NCBI GenBank assembly: GCA_022448945.1
Contig: JAKVCV010000011.1
Location: 104,416-168,415 of the forward strand
Reading direction: 5' to 3'
Length of the DNA: 64,000 nucleotides
DNA from: Saprospiraceae bacterium
Lineage (GTDB): Bacteria; Bacteroidota; Bacteroidia; Chitinophagales; Saprospiraceae
Position numbers and translations under genes: made by a program. Under the pieces are notes generated by a model, which saw nothing but the letters and a program-made list of their open reading frames with translations, did not search any database and was not told the origin of the DNA. Within the stretch, counting starts at the first letter, position 1. Each line of letters starts with the position of its first letter. Shown here piece after piece: positions 1 through 10,043 of this stretch.

Positions 1-1302
1 CTCTTTGAATTCACCTGATAAACTTTCATTATTATATTCAACAGTTCTTGTTTTATTAGAAAAATTGAAAATGCAAAACACCTCATTATCTCCTTTGGTT
101 CTGCTAAAGGCAAAGCCAATGGTATCTTCTGGTGGAGACAATAAATTTAAACTGCCTCCGTAATTCCCATTCCATAATGCTTCATTATCCTTATTTAACT
201 TCAGCAATGGTTTATAAAATTCCGTCATCGAACAATCCTGCCATTCAATGGGGTCTTTTTCGAAAAACTCTAACCTTTTATCTAAGCTACATTCTTGCCC
301 ATTGTAAATTAAAGGCATCCCCTCCATTGTTGCAGAGAGTACAGCAAAGATTTTAGTCGCATCTCCTAGGCGTTCTTTCACTGTGCCCTTCCATGAGTTT
401 TCATCATGATTAGAAGTGAAATGTAATCTATATGCATCTTTTTGAAACTTTTTAGCTTTATTACTTAAGTAATTTCTAATATCTTTAACAGACTTTTTCC
501 CTTCTGCAATTTCATTCATAATAAAATGAAATTCCCAGCCGTAGGACATATCGAAGGCCTTTTTATGATGCTCAGGATTTTCGGCCTCTGCCAGCATGAA
601 GACGGGTTTGACCTTATCGAGTTCGGCCCTTGCTTCGTTCCAAAAATCGATAGGAACCCAATCGGCAACATCACAGCGATAACCATCTATGTCACATTCT
701 CTAACCCAAAAAGCAAGTGCATCAATCATAGCAGCCCTCATATCCGAATTTTCATAATTCAAATCAGCAACGTCCCACCAGTCTGTACCAATCGGCGGCT
801 GTAGATTACCTGTAGAGTCTAAGGTATACCAATCCTTATGGCTTTCCTCAACCCAAACATTATCAAAAGCAGTGTGATTTGCTACCCAATCTATAATTAC
901 ATGCATTCCTAAATTGTGCGCTTCTTTAACCAATGCTTTAAAATCTTCAATTGTCCCATAATCTGCATGGACGGCTTTATAATCTTTTACAGAATAGTAA
1001 CTGCCCTCCGTTCCTTTTCTGTTTTTTTGACCGATCGGATGTATTGGCATAAACCAAAGTATATCTATACCAAGATCTTTAATACGTTTTAAATCTTTTT
1101 GAAAAGCCTTAAATGTACCTTCTTTACTATATTGACGTATGTTAACTTCATACATAGTAGCATTTTTAGACCATTCTGGCACCGTTTTAACATAAGTTGC
1201 TTTAGCATCCTCTTTGGATACTCCATTATTTACTAGATCCTTATTTTCGCAAGAAAAAAAGAAAAATACAATATAGAATATCAAATAATATATATATTTC
1301 AT
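1..1302 (-). CDS. GH13 alpha-amylase family lipoprotein (C-terminus beyond window)
   Basis: Secreted, probably surface or periplasmic glycosidase acting on alpha-1,4-glucans. The ATG at 1302 opens a hydrophobic stretch ending in FFFFSCEN, a lipobox. About 434 residues are visible. All four GH13 regions can be read: IIDWVANHT (I), GYRCDVADW with the nucleophile Asp (II), MLAEAENPE with the acid/base Glu (III) and FTSNHDENSW (IV). The catalytic domain follows the lipid anchor directly, with no N-terminal CBM. The reading frame is open at base 1, so the C-terminal beta domain continues to the left. It starts 2 nt after the stop of the upstream GH13 gene, so the two are co-transcribed. Exact specificity (amylase, neopullulanase, glucosidase) cannot be read. 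Confidence 0.9.
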   Translation of the reverse strand, partial: MKYIYYLIFYIVFFFFSCENKDLVNNGVSKEDAKATYVKTVPEWSKNATMYEVNIRQYSKEGTFKAFQKDLKRIKDLGIDILWFMPIHPIGQKNRKGTEGSYYSVKDYKAVHADYGTIEDFKALVKEAHNLGMHVIIDWVANHTAFDNVWVEESHKDWYTLDSTGNLQPPIGTDWWDVADLNYENSDMRAAMIDALAFWVRECDIDGYRCDVADWVPIDFWNEARAELDKVKPVFMLAEAENPEHHKKAFDMSYGWEFHFIMNEIAEGKKSVKDIRNYLSNKAKKFQKDAYRLHFTSNHDENSWKGTVKERLGDATKIFAVLSATMEGMPLIYNGQECSLDKRLEFFEKDPIEWQDCSMTEFYKPLLKLNKDNEALWNGNYGGSLNLLSPPEDTIGFAFSRTKGDNEVFCIFNFSNKTRTVEYNNESLSGEFKE

Positions 1303-1304
1303 AA

Positions 1305-3575
1305 CTAATAATTTAGTAAGGTTTTATACGAATAAGCAGTAAGATTATATGTTTTATTATTTATTTTAACTTGTTGGTTATCCGCAGAATTATTTAATAT
1401 AACAAGAGTGGATTCACTCATATATTTACGACTATAGGCATAAACCTTATCTGATACATATTCAGTTTTAAAAGAGCCATACATTAGGGACATTCTTTTT
1501 TTTCTCAGCCTAACCAACTCCTTAGTGTTATCTAAAACAGATTGTTCATGGCTTGACAAAGAATCAAATTTCATAGGTTTTCGATTATCAGGGTCACCAG
1601 CACCGGGCATACCTATTTCATCTCCATAATAAATTACCGGGACTCCTGGAGCAGTCATTATAAATGCTGTTAATAATTTTAATTTTGCATAACCAATTGT
1701 GTCCTCAACGACAATTTCTCTTGTCCAGCCAGCCATCTTATCATCCTCAGAAAATTTTAGGGATTTACCAGCATAACTTATAAATCTTGCAATATCATGA
1801 TTGCCGGTTATATTGCCCATCAATGTACTTGTACCATAATATTGAATAGATGTATGTACCGATTCGTCCAATTGTTTAAAAGAGCTATTGTCACGAGCCA
1901 AAACAGATCTTAAATCAAAATAAAGGTTAAAGTCAAACTGCCCATCCATCTGACCAGAACCAACATAACTTCCTATAAGTTCACGACTGCCAAAGGTCTC
2001 TCCTATCTGATAAACAGCTCTTTTACAATTTTTTTTAATTTTTTTAGTCAACGCCCTCCAATAAGCTTCTGGTATATGTTTAGTCGCATCATGACGAAAT
2101 CCATCAAGGTTATAATGTTCTAACATAAAAAAAGCGGAATCAGAGATTGTTTTAATTACTTCAGGTATTGAAAAATCAAGTGTAGGTAAAAACAGATCAA
2201 ACCATGTTGTAAGTCTATGTTCATCCCAAAGTCTAATATTCTTTCTTCCATCTTCAAGGATTAATTTTGTCTGCCACTCTGGGTGGTCTCTAATAATGGG
2301 ATTTTCGTCATGGACATGATTCGATACATAATCGAGAATTACATTTATTTTTTGATCGTGGGCAGTTTTTACAAGTGTTTTTAAATCAGCCTCTTTCCCA
2401 AGTCGATTATCAATTTGAGTTAAAGAAATAGGCCAATAACCATGGTAACCAGAATATTTGCGATGAGGTGCTGGATATTCAATCTCTGCATGCAATGGAT
2501 TTTGAGTTATTGGAGAAAGCCAAATGGTATTAACCCCTAAACTTTTAAAATAGCCTTCTTCTAGCTTTTCTAATATCCCTTTGATATCGCCTCCGTAATA
2601 ATTAGCCTTTGTATCAACATCAGGATCAGATAATGGTTCATCATTCATATGGTTCCCATTATGGAACCTATCAACCAACATGAAATATAATATATTTGCA
2701 TGTTTATCATTCCTAGATAATAATTCAGGGTCAACAATAACCTCTCCGTAATGTAATGGAAGCATAAAATCATTAACATTTCCATTGTCATCTGAATACC
2801 AAACCCTTATGTGCGATCGTTGTCTATCTTTTGCAATTGCAGGAATTTTATAATTGTAAGCATCTGTTAATTGCGGCTGAAGTTCAAAATTCTCCCATAA
2901 CACTATTGGTTTAGCTTTAAAGTTCATGAAATCAAACGAAATACTGTTCTCTTTGACATGAGTATTGCATGACACATCACTACTTCTTACTAATCTACCG
3001 ACATTAAGTAATGAATTAAGACCTCCGTTGCCATTATCTATAGTCAATTTGTTTGACGCATCGATTTGCCACTCATCATCGAAAACTAATTGATATTGAT
3101 ATTTCCCTGGAGTTAAATTCAATTTCAATGACCAAGAATTTTCTCCATCTTTTGTAAACATTTGAGGACTCCAATTGTTCATATCCCCCGCTAATTCTAC
3201 TTTTTGTGCTTTTGAATTAAGACGAAAGACAATAGATTCTTTTTTAGACTTAAAACAGACTAAATCATAACGAATGCCATTATCCCAACAATTAAGTATA
3301 GATATATTCGGGGCTGTATCGGAAGCAACAATTTGAATTGTTCGTTCATTAAGTTCAGCAGAAAACCCACTAGAAATTCTTATGGAATCGAGATGATTGC
3401 TTTCAGAAAAGTAATCCTCAATTACAACTTCATGTGCAGTTGAATTCATGCGAATCACAGAAGCTAAACCTACTATAGAAGCACCTTCATAGTTAGCACT
3501 AAGATCTAAACTCTTTTCTTGATTGCAACTGAGATGCAAAAGCAACACTACAAATATTAAAAAACATCTTACCAT
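1305..3575 (-). CDS. GH13 neopullulanase/cyclomaltodextrinase-like lipoprotein
   Basis: 756 residues. A signal peptide with lipobox LHLSC (Cys17) is followed by an immunoglobulin-like N-terminal region containing a CBM48/AMPK-glycogen-binding-like module at about 113-192 (motif VELAGDMNNWSP). The GH13 barrel occupies about 290-700. Catalytic residues are Asp496 in GFRHDATKH, Glu526 in IGETFGS and Asp594 in GNHDIAR. Region I is ILDYVSNHV. The extra N-domain and the YFMLVDRFHNG opening fit the cyclomaltodextrinase/neopullulanase group, which cleaves maltooligosaccharides, cyclodextrins or pullulan. It overlaps the 3' end of the GH31 gene by 7 bp, so translation is probably coupled in one operon. 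Confidence 0.9.
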   Translation of the reverse strand: MVRCFLIFVVLLLHLSCNQEKSLDLSANYEGASIVGLASVIRMNSTAHEVVIEDYFSESNHLDSIRISSGFSAELNERTIQIVASDTAPNISILNCWDNGIRYDLVCFKSKKESIVFRLNSKAQKVELAGDMNNWSPQMFTKDGENSWSLKLNLTPGKYQYQLVFDDEWQIDASNKLTIDNGNGGLNSLLNVGRLVRSSDVSCNTHVKENSISFDFMNFKAKPIVLWENFELQPQLTDAYNYKIPAIAKDRQRSHIRVWYSDDNGNVNDFMLPLHYGEVIVDPELLSRNDKHANILYFMLVDRFHNGNHMNDEPLSDPDVDTKANYYGGDIKGILEKLEEGYFKSLGVNTIWLSPITQNPLHAEIEYPAPHRKYSGYHGYWPISLTQIDNRLGKEADLKTLVKTAHDQKINVILDYVSNHVHDENPIIRDHPEWQTKLILEDGRKNIRLWDEHRLTTWFDLFLPTLDFSIPEVIKTISDSAFFMLEHYNLDGFRHDATKHIPEAYWRALTKKIKKNCKRAVYQIGETFGSRELIGSYVGSGQMDGQFDFNLYFDLRSVLARDNSSFKQLDESVHTSIQYYGTSTLMGNITGNHDIARFISYAGKSLKFSEDDKMAGWTREIVVEDTIGYAKLKLLTAFIMTAPGVPVIYYGDEIGMPGAGDPDNRKPMKFDSLSSHEQSVLDNTKELVRLRKKRMSLMYGSFKTEYVSDKVYAYSRKYMSESTLVILNNSADNQQVKINNKTYNLTAYSYKTLLNY

Positions 3576-5950
3576 CTTAATTTTATTTCATCAGCAACAT
3601 ATTCGAACTCTAAACAAGAAAGATCCTCTTCTTTCATCTCCTGTCCGTTTTGGGTGCTAAATATATCTATAGATTCAATTGGTTCAACAAATCTATTATT
3701 CATAGTATATACTTTGCAATCAATACCATTTAAAGTGACATTGGCAGGATTTATTCCATGAAAAACAATCTTAATAACTCTAATTGAAGATTGGTAGTCC
3801 CCAATTGATTTTGAGAAATGCAAACATCCATCACTGTACATTATTTTTCGCAAACTGTATACACCTCGCTCATAGTCATGGGTAATACCATCATCCTCAT
3901 AAAACTGAATATATCCATTGGCTTTTGCATAGACATGAAGCGTCAATTCATCACTCTTTTTATCAAGATTTTGACAAAGCTTCTGCGTTGGAATAATGGC
4001 GCCAGCTTTTACAAAAACGGGCAATTTCCACAATGGCGCCTCAAATATTATCTCCTTATTGCCCTCAAATAGCTCTCCTGTCCAAAAACAAAACCAATTT
4101 CCTTTGGGCAACCAAACTTTTACAAATTCTTTAGTGCTTTCCAAGGGGCATATCATCAAATGATTTCCAAGAAAAAATTGATTTTGAAACTTTTCTTGAT
4201 ACGTATTTTCATCGAGAGGAAAATCAAAAACCAAGGAACGATTAACAGGGATTCCAGTAACTGCAGACTCTCTGAATAAACTATAAATCAATGGCATTAA
4301 TTTATATCTTAACCCAATATAGTTTCTAGCAATTTGTTCTACTAATTCACCAAAACACCAAGGTTCAGCATCTCGAGAATTAACAACTGTATGCGCCCTA
4401 AAAAAGGGCTGAAAAGCTGCAATAGTAATCCATCGTGCATATAGCTCTGGCGATGCATCCCCTGCAAATCCTCCAGCATCATTTCCACAAAACGAAACAC
4501 CAGTTAAACCCAAACTATTTACAAGCCTTACTCCAGCAAGAAGATGTTCGTCCGAAGATATGTTATCTCCTGTCCAAACAGCTGAAAAACGTTGAATTCC
4601 AGAAAAGCCTGCTCTAGTCAACACAAATGGTCTTTCACCAGGTTGATTCTCAATTAAACCTTCTGCTGTGGCTCGTGCCATCTGCATACCATATACGTTT
4701 CTAGCTTCTCGATGCGTTGTTTTATCACCATCGAAATCAAACTCAATAAAATTGGGGATACACTGTCCCCAAACTGCAGGTTCATTCATGTCATTCCAAA
4801 AACCCTTAACCCCAAGGTCACTATAAAAAGGCAAAAGATTTTTCCACCATTCCCTAGCGTTATTTGAAGTGAAATCGGGGAAATGACTTCTCCCAGACCA
4901 AACTTCCCCTATATAATTTTCTCCATCAGGATACTTTAAAAATACATCTTTTTTAATGCCAGAATCATAAGGACCATACCCATCCTCCACTTTTATGCCA
5001 GGATCCAATATGACAGCAGTTTTAAATCCAGATTTGCGAATATCAGATATCATTTGCATTGGAAAAGGGAAGCGCTCCTTATCAAAGGTAAATGACTTAT
5101 AGGCATCCATATAATGAATATCAAGATACAAAACATCACAAGGAATTTGTTTAGCCCTAAATGTTTGAGCCAATTGATAAATCTCATCATCAGGATAATA
5201 ACTATATCTACATTGCTGAAAACCCAAAGACCAAAGTGGTGGCATTTTCATTCTTCCCGTAAGCCAGGTATAGTGTTGTATTACTTCTGCAACTGTATCA
5301 CCATGAATAAAATAATAATTCATTTCACCATCCTCAGCAGAGAACCATGAAAATCGCTCCGTGGATGCACCAAAATTAAAAACAGTTTTATAACTATTGT
5401 CTACAAAAACTCCATAAAACATTCCATTATGTATTCCTATATAGAATGGCGTAGAAAGATATAATGGATCCTGATCTATTGCATATCCAAATTTATCCGT
5501 ATTCCAATTAACGTAAGCATTGCCTCTTCGGTTTAAAGGTCCTGTCTTCTCACCCAATCCAACAAACTTTTCACCTTCTAGCAATTCCTTTGAAACAACT
5601 ACCTCTGTACCTAACCATCTTACAGCAAGACCATCTTTACTTATAAGTTTATCTTGAAGATCAAATATTGCAATTTTCCCATTCTCTATATTTAATTCTA
5701 CCTTAAGTTTATCAGAGTTGAACTTTAATACCTGATCATCTTTTGTATACGATGTATGGACATTTTCAGGACTACTAATAACAGCATAAGAATGTTTGTT
5801 GTTTATTTCATCTTTTGAAAGAACCACATTAAGAACCGAACTTCTATAATAAGTAAGTTGACCATAGGCATTACCTGAATTATACCTCACACAATCGTCT
5901 TTTACAGAAATTTGATTGATATGTCCAAAAGTTTCAGATATTTTACCCAT
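3569..5950 (-). CDS. GH31 alpha-glucosidase
   Basis: 793-residue glycoside hydrolase family 31 enzyme that releases glucose from the non-reducing ends of maltooligosaccharides. The catalytic nucleophile is Asp387 in GFWNDMNEPAVW and the likely acid/base is Asp462 in VWTGDNIS. The N-terminal GH31 beta-sandwich (galactose-mutarotase-like) spans about 20-230 and the barrel about 235-590. The protein begins MGKISETFGH with no signal peptide, so by sequence it is cytoplasmic, unlike its lipoprotein and T9SS neighbours. It is the first gene of a three-gene unit running to the window edge, and a terminator-like hairpin separates it from the upstream amylase gene. Alpha-xylosidase activity is a less likely alternative within GH31. 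Confidence 0.92.
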   Translation of the reverse strand: MGKISETFGHINQISVKDDCVRYNSGNAYGQLTYYRSSVLNVVLSKDEINNKHSYAVISSPENVHTSYTKDDQVLKFNSDKLKVELNIENGKIAIFDLQDKLISKDGLAVRWLGTEVVVSKELLEGEKFVGLGEKTGPLNRRGNAYVNWNTDKFGYAIDQDPLYLSTPFYIGIHNGMFYGVFVDNSYKTVFNFGASTERFSWFSAEDGEMNYYFIHGDTVAEVIQHYTWLTGRMKMPPLWSLGFQQCRYSYYPDDEIYQLAQTFRAKQIPCDVLYLDIHYMDAYKSFTFDKERFPFPMQMISDIRKSGFKTAVILDPGIKVEDGYGPYDSGIKKDVFLKYPDGENYIGEVWSGRSHFPDFTSNNAREWWKNLLPFYSDLGVKGFWNDMNEPAVWGQCIPNFIEFDFDGDKTTHREARNVYGMQMARATAEGLIENQPGERPFVLTRAGFSGIQRFSAVWTGDNISSDEHLLAGVRLVNSLGLTGVSFCGNDAGGFAGDASPELYARWITIAAFQPFFRAHTVVNSRDAEPWCFGELVEQIARNYIGLRYKLMPLIYSLFRESAVTGIPVNRSLVFDFPLDENTYQEKFQNQFFLGNHLMICPLESTKEFVKVWLPKGNWFCFWTGELFEGNKEIIFEAPLWKLPVFVKAGAIIPTQKLCQNLDKKSDELTLHVYAKANGYIQFYEDDGITHDYERGVYSLRKIMYSDGCLHFSKSIGDYQSSIRVIKIVFHGINPANVTLNGIDCKVYTMNNRFVEPIESIDIFSTQNGQEMKEEDLSCLEFEYVADEIKLRW

Positions 5951-5987
5951 AAAAAAAAATTAAAGGATTGGAAAAAGCATGGTGACT

Positions 5988-6022
5988 AAAAAGAGTAGGA
6001 TGTAACAAAACAAACCTACTCC
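5988..6022 (-). terminator. Probable rho-independent terminator after the T9SS amylase gene
   Basis: A 7-bp inverted repeat GAGTAGG/CCTACTC (5993-5999 and 6015-6021) with a 15-nt loop is followed, on the minus strand, by a run of five T. It lies 27 bp past the stop of the amylase gene. It should end the 9.8-6.0 kb transcript ahead of the GH31 gene, although read-through is possible. Confidence 0.55.
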
Positions 6023-6048
6023 TTCTAAAATAAATAACTTCTATTTTA

Positions 6049-8913
6049 TTAATTAATTTTAAGAATGGTATTTACAGATACATTAACTCCATGAACAAGT
6101 TTATAAAAATAAACTCCATTGGGTGCCCTGCTCTGGCCTATATTCCCATCCCATTTAACGCTATATTCTCCTGCCGTTTGAAATTGGCTTACAAGGGTCT
6201 TTAAAAGTGTCCCTTTGATATCATAAATATAAACACTTAAATCACCATCTGCAGGTAATATGTAGGAAATAGTTACTTCTTTATTAAATGGAATTGGAGA
6301 AGCATTTGAAATAATTGTATTTTCTGGTCCTGTTAACTTTTTGTTTACATCAACAGTCAAATCTGGAGTATTCAATTTTACATTTGTATAAATATGAAAA
6401 TCACCTGGTCCCAAAGGAATAGGGCTGTTTACATCTACAACATTAATAGTATCCCCAGAAAGGTAGTCAAACCAATAGCCAGTTTGTTGAAATCCTGGCA
6501 TCATTGTATTTAATGAATCTACACCAAAATTACCTATAACAGTAACATTCATAGAAGGATCTGTAACCCAAAGACGTTTACCATCGCCTCCTACATCCAT
6601 ATCATAGTTTGCAGAACGAAATGCAATGTTTTCAGTTTTCAATTTAATTAAGGCCGCAAATGTTTTATATAGATGAAGACGATTGGCATCCTGAAGATAA
6701 TTCCACCTCAAAGGTTTTTCTTTTGTTCTGCCATTAAAATTAATAGAGAAATCATATCCAATCTCCCCAAATTGCCATAGCATTTTCGGTCCAGGCACTG
6801 TATAAAAGAAAGCCGCACAAGCTTCTATTCTCTTTAGAGCTGTAGGCACTTCACGTATATTATAAATAGTATCTCCAATAATGTCAATATTAAAATTACC
6901 ATATTCAGCACATTCATACATTATTCTTTCTTCATCATGCGACTCCATATAACCAACAAGATGTTGATACGGCCAACCTCTATGTTTCGAAGAAACATGC
7001 CAGCTAAAATCAGAACCACTTGAATAGCCAATTGCAGACTGTTTATATTGTGAATTAGCATTTCCCCATAACATAAACCCATGATTAGATAATTCTAACT
7101 CCTCAGAATTATCAGCAAAGTGCTCTAAAATCATATAACAATCACTATCAAAGGTTCTCACCTGATCAAAAATTCTTTTAAGCCAATAAACCCTATCACT
7201 ATCGTAATTAGACCATAAGCCCAAATTAGATGGATAACTATATACTTGTGTAAATCCTTTAGACAAATCAAACCGAAATCCGTCAACTTTATATTCTGAA
7301 AGCCAATAGTGTAAGCATCTATCAACAAAGTACTGAGTTTCAATTGTTGAATGGTCAAAATCGCTATTAAATCCAAAGGGATGAGGTATATAAGAATTAA
7401 ACCAAGGGTTATCATTTGTAGGTTTTCCCGAGTTCTTATCCATATATAGTCTTGCCATAGTATTCTGACTAAATGCATGGTTAAATACAACATCTAATAT
7501 GACTGCTATTCCACGTGTATGACATTCATCAATAAATCTTTTTAAGTCTCCTTTAGGTCCATAAAACTTATCAGGTGCGAAATAAAAAGCGGGGGAATAC
7601 CCCCAACTCTTATTATCATCAAACTCATTTATAGGCATTAATTCAATGGCATTAATTCCTAAGTTTTGAAGATAATCAAGCGTATCAATTAACGTAGTGT
7701 AATCATGTCTCAAAACAAAATCTCTAATCAACAATTCATAGATAACCAAATCCTGGTTAGCAGGCCTTACAAAAGAAGTGTTTTGCCATGAAAATGGAGT
7801 TTGTGCAGGTTGAAAAACAGAAACCATCCCATGTGTTTTTCCAGTAGGATAACTGATTAAACCTGGATAAGTAAAGAAAAAAATATTGACATCATTAAAT
7901 TCATCTAAATACTTATCGGCCCAAGGGTCAGCAATTACAACATCTTGATCGACAACATATTGAAAACGATATTCCTGGCCAGGATTAAGACCTGTTAACT
8001 CAATCCAAAATGCTGTTCCATCAGTAGTTTGTTTCATCCGATATGAAGGATCAATTTTCCAATCATTAAAATCTCCTATTACATTAACAAAAGATTTATT
8101 AGGAGCATACAACTGCAATAAAACAGTAGAGTCATTTACATAATTAATACCATTCATTGAAGCAAACGGCGGGTCTTGAATTACAGTAGGTTCATCAACA
8201 ATATAATAAATCGAATCCGTTATTATAGAACTCCCATCATTTGCCTCAAGTTTTAGCCAATGGATTCCAGGGTTATTTGCAACAACAGAAGAAATCAGAT
8301 TTGTATTTGAGCTATTCTGTAAAATTAATTGACCATCATGATAAAATTTTATCTGAGAATTAATGTTAGCTAATATTTCGATATTAACTGTATCATTTAA
8401 ATCAACTCTATATGCATTAGTTAAAGGTTCAAAAAAGAAAGCATCAAATGAATTGCTTTTAAATACAGGAATAAAAATATCTGAATTGTCGGTATTTTTC
8501 CCAGCAAGAGAACCATCTTGATTCCTAAAAACAAAAGCTATAGCATTATAATCAATTTGAGAGTTATAACCATAAAAAGTTGAAGGCTTAATTTTTATTT
8601 TATGTAAACCTCCTCCAATATTTTGCATTGTAACAATTGTATCATTTATAACCAAATCAGGATCTCCTGTAGGCCAAGGATTAATTCGATGCTTCCAATC
8701 AGCATTAGATAAACTATTTTCAGATATCAAGCCAGTATGCATATATACTGTATTTACACCTGCTAAAGCACCATTCCCCGCAGCAGCATTAAAAACAATT
8801 TCTAATGAATCTTGCATTATAGGATAAGCAGGGGTATAAGTAACTACCTGAGCAATTAAGTTAGTTATTAAAGATAGACTTAAAATGAGGATAAATATGA
8901 ATTTATGAAACAT
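6049..8913 (-). CDS. T9SS-exported multidomain GH13 alpha-amylase
   Basis: 954 residues. Signal peptide 1-21 (ends LIAQ). Module A at about 24-150 (contains YMHTGL and FVFRNQDGS) resembles the whole mature part of the next gene upstream. Module B at about 155-240 is Ig-like. A CBM48/E-set domain at about 255-350 carries NVIGDFNDWKID. The GH13 barrel spans about 385-760 with nucleophile Asp549 (GFRFDLSK), acid/base Glu597 (MILEHFAD) and Asp660 (MESHDEER). The last ~85 residues form a T9SS type-A sorting domain (ISNASPIPFNKEVTISY through GVYFYKLVHG). Likely role: cell-surface or released endo-acting amylase or branching-enzyme-like hydrolase attacking polymeric starch. It starts 12 bp after its upstream neighbour and shares its transcript. 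Confidence 0.92.
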   Translation of the reverse strand: MFHKFIFILILSLSLITNLIAQVVTYTPAYPIMQDSLEIVFNAAAGNGALAGVNTVYMHTGLISENSLSNADWKHRINPWPTGDPDLVINDTIVTMQNIGGGLHKIKIKPSTFYGYNSQIDYNAIAFVFRNQDGSLAGKNTDNSDIFIPVFKSNSFDAFFFEPLTNAYRVDLNDTVNIEILANINSQIKFYHDGQLILQNSSNTNLISSVVANNPGIHWLKLEANDGSSIITDSIYYIVDEPTVIQDPPFASMNGINYVNDSTVLLQLYAPNKSFVNVIGDFNDWKIDPSYRMKQTTDGTAFWIELTGLNPGQEYRFQYVVDQDVVIADPWADKYLDEFNDVNIFFFTYPGLISYPTGKTHGMVSVFQPAQTPFSWQNTSFVRPANQDLVIYELLIRDFVLRHDYTTLIDTLDYLQNLGINAIELMPINEFDDNKSWGYSPAFYFAPDKFYGPKGDLKRFIDECHTRGIAVILDVVFNHAFSQNTMARLYMDKNSGKPTNDNPWFNSYIPHPFGFNSDFDHSTIETQYFVDRCLHYWLSEYKVDGFRFDLSKGFTQVYSYPSNLGLWSNYDSDRVYWLKRIFDQVRTFDSDCYMILEHFADNSEELELSNHGFMLWGNANSQYKQSAIGYSSGSDFSWHVSSKHRGWPYQHLVGYMESHDEERIMYECAEYGNFNIDIIGDTIYNIREVPTALKRIEACAAFFYTVPGPKMLWQFGEIGYDFSINFNGRTKEKPLRWNYLQDANRLHLYKTFAALIKLKTENIAFRSANYDMDVGGDGKRLWVTDPSMNVTVIGNFGVDSLNTMMPGFQQTGYWFDYLSGDTINVVDVNSPIPLGPGDFHIYTNVKLNTPDLTVDVNKKLTGPENTIISNASPIPFNKEVTISYILPADGDLSVYIYDIKGTLLKTLVSQFQTAGEYSVKWDGNIGQSRAPNGVYFYKLVHGVNVSVNTILKIN

Positions 8914-8925
8914 CTTGCCAAACTT

Positions 8926-9819
8926 TTATTGTTTTATAATTACTTCGAATTTCGAAGATTTCCCATTACTAATTATAGCATAGTATGCTCCTTGTTGAAC
9001 TTCACTTCCCAAATCAGACTTGCCATCCCATAATATTGTATACACTCCAGAATCCATATCACCATAATATAAAGTTCTAATCTTTTGACCAAGTGTATTA
9101 TAGATTGAGAAGTCTACACCCTTGGCAGTTTTGGGCACATGATAAGTAAATTTAATTTGGTTAGTAAAAGGATTAGGATAAGCAGTTTCAAATGAAACAT
9201 TTACAACTTCTCTTACAGACGTAGGATTTAAACTATTATTGACACTAAAAACCGTATCAGGAAGTGTAAACCCTGGTAATCCAACATCAACATTTGTGTT
9301 TCCTTGATGTAAATTAAAAACAAAAAAATCTGTGCATCCACCGGTTATACCTCCAATAGTTCCATCTTCATTTCTAAAAACAAATCCCATTGAGTATGCA
9401 CTTGCTCCCATAGGCTTGGGTGTAGAGGCACCTGCTGACCCTTGACCAGTTTGACTAATTGTAGCAGGGTTGCTATAGAAAGTGTCTACATCAATATAGA
9501 TATCCCAAATACTATCAAGCTGTTCAGTCATTAGGCCAAAACCATTATCTTGGCCCCAATCTCCAACAACATGTTCCCAGACGTATGTTGGATCCTGACA
9601 ATCCATGGAATCAGGAACATTGGGTGTTGTTGCAGAACAAACTCCAGAATGAATATACATTTTGTAGTTTGCAGTATTAGGCTCTAAAACACAACCGGTA
9701 ATATTAGCAGCATCATTCTTATGGTTTTTAAGATCCAACGATATGTGTATAACTTGTGCAAAGTTTTGGGTGGTGCATAATAAACAAATAACAATGATAA
9801 TTAGGAAAATTTTACTCAT
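8926..9819 (-). CDS. T9SS-exported protein of the amylase-associated module family (possible starch-binding protein)
   Basis: 297 residues with a signal peptide (1-21, ends TQNFAQ). The mature domain at about 22-190 holds YKMYIHSGVC, MGFVFRNEDGTIGG and TDFFVFNLH, which line up with YMHTGL and AFVFRNQDGSLAG in module A of the amylase encoded just downstream. A T9SS type-A domain follows (AYPNPFTNQIKFTYHVP through GAYYAIISNGKS). No catalytic residues are evident. The best inference is a surface carbohydrate-binding accessory protein, analogous in role but not visibly in sequence to SusE/SusF. It is first in its operon, and its upstream region carries an inverted repeat shared with the divergent regulator. 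Confidence 0.7.
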   Translation of the reverse strand: MSKIFLIIIVICLLCTTQNFAQVIHISLDLKNHKNDAANITGCVLEPNTANYKMYIHSGVCSATTPNVPDSMDCQDPTYVWEHVVGDWGQDNGFGLMTEQLDSIWDIYIDVDTFYSNPATISQTGQGSAGASTPKPMGASAYSMGFVFRNEDGTIGGITGGCTDFFVFNLHQGNTNVDVGLPGFTLPDTVFSVNNSLNPTSVREVVNVSFETAYPNPFTNQIKFTYHVPKTAKGVDFSIYNTLGQKIRTLYYGDMDSGVYTILWDGKSDLGSEVQQGAYYAIISNGKSSKFEVIIKQ

Positions 9820-9858
9820 GATTTACTGATTTTAACTTCAAAAAAACAAAGAATTAGC

Positions 9859-9876
9859 TGTTATCCCAATATAACA
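9859..9876. promoter_or_regulatory. Inverted repeat TGTTAT-N6-ATAACA, candidate operator
   Basis: Perfect 6-bp arms with a 6-bp spacer, 40 bp upstream of the start of the T9SS accessory gene. The inner arm sequence TGTTA/TAACA recurs in the second inverted repeat at 10044-10058 next to the divergent regulator gene. Operator function is inferred from position only. Confidence 0.4.
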
Positions 9877-9900
9877 TAAAAGCGTAATTATAGGTGTATA

Positions 9901-9930
9901 TTTGACACTAAGTTACGTGTTTTATCTTTA
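9901..9930 (+). promoter_or_regulatory. Possible Bacteroidota promoter (TTTG-N18-TATCTTTA)
   Basis: TTTG at 9901-9904 and TATCTTTA at 9923-9930 approximate the -33/-7 consensus TTTG and TAnnTTTG, with one mismatch in the -7 box. It would read toward the Nudix-related regulator, leaving a long leader of about 140 nt that contains the inverted repeat at 10044. A match of this quality is expected now and then by chance in AT-rich DNA. Confidence 0.3.
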
Positions 9931-10043
9931 ATATGAAATTTATTCTAGTCTTTTTGACAAATCAACTTGTTTGCCTTTTAGCAACAAAATAGAAATCCTA
10001 TCAATACATTCAAATTCCTAATAAAAAACCATATATTAGCTTC

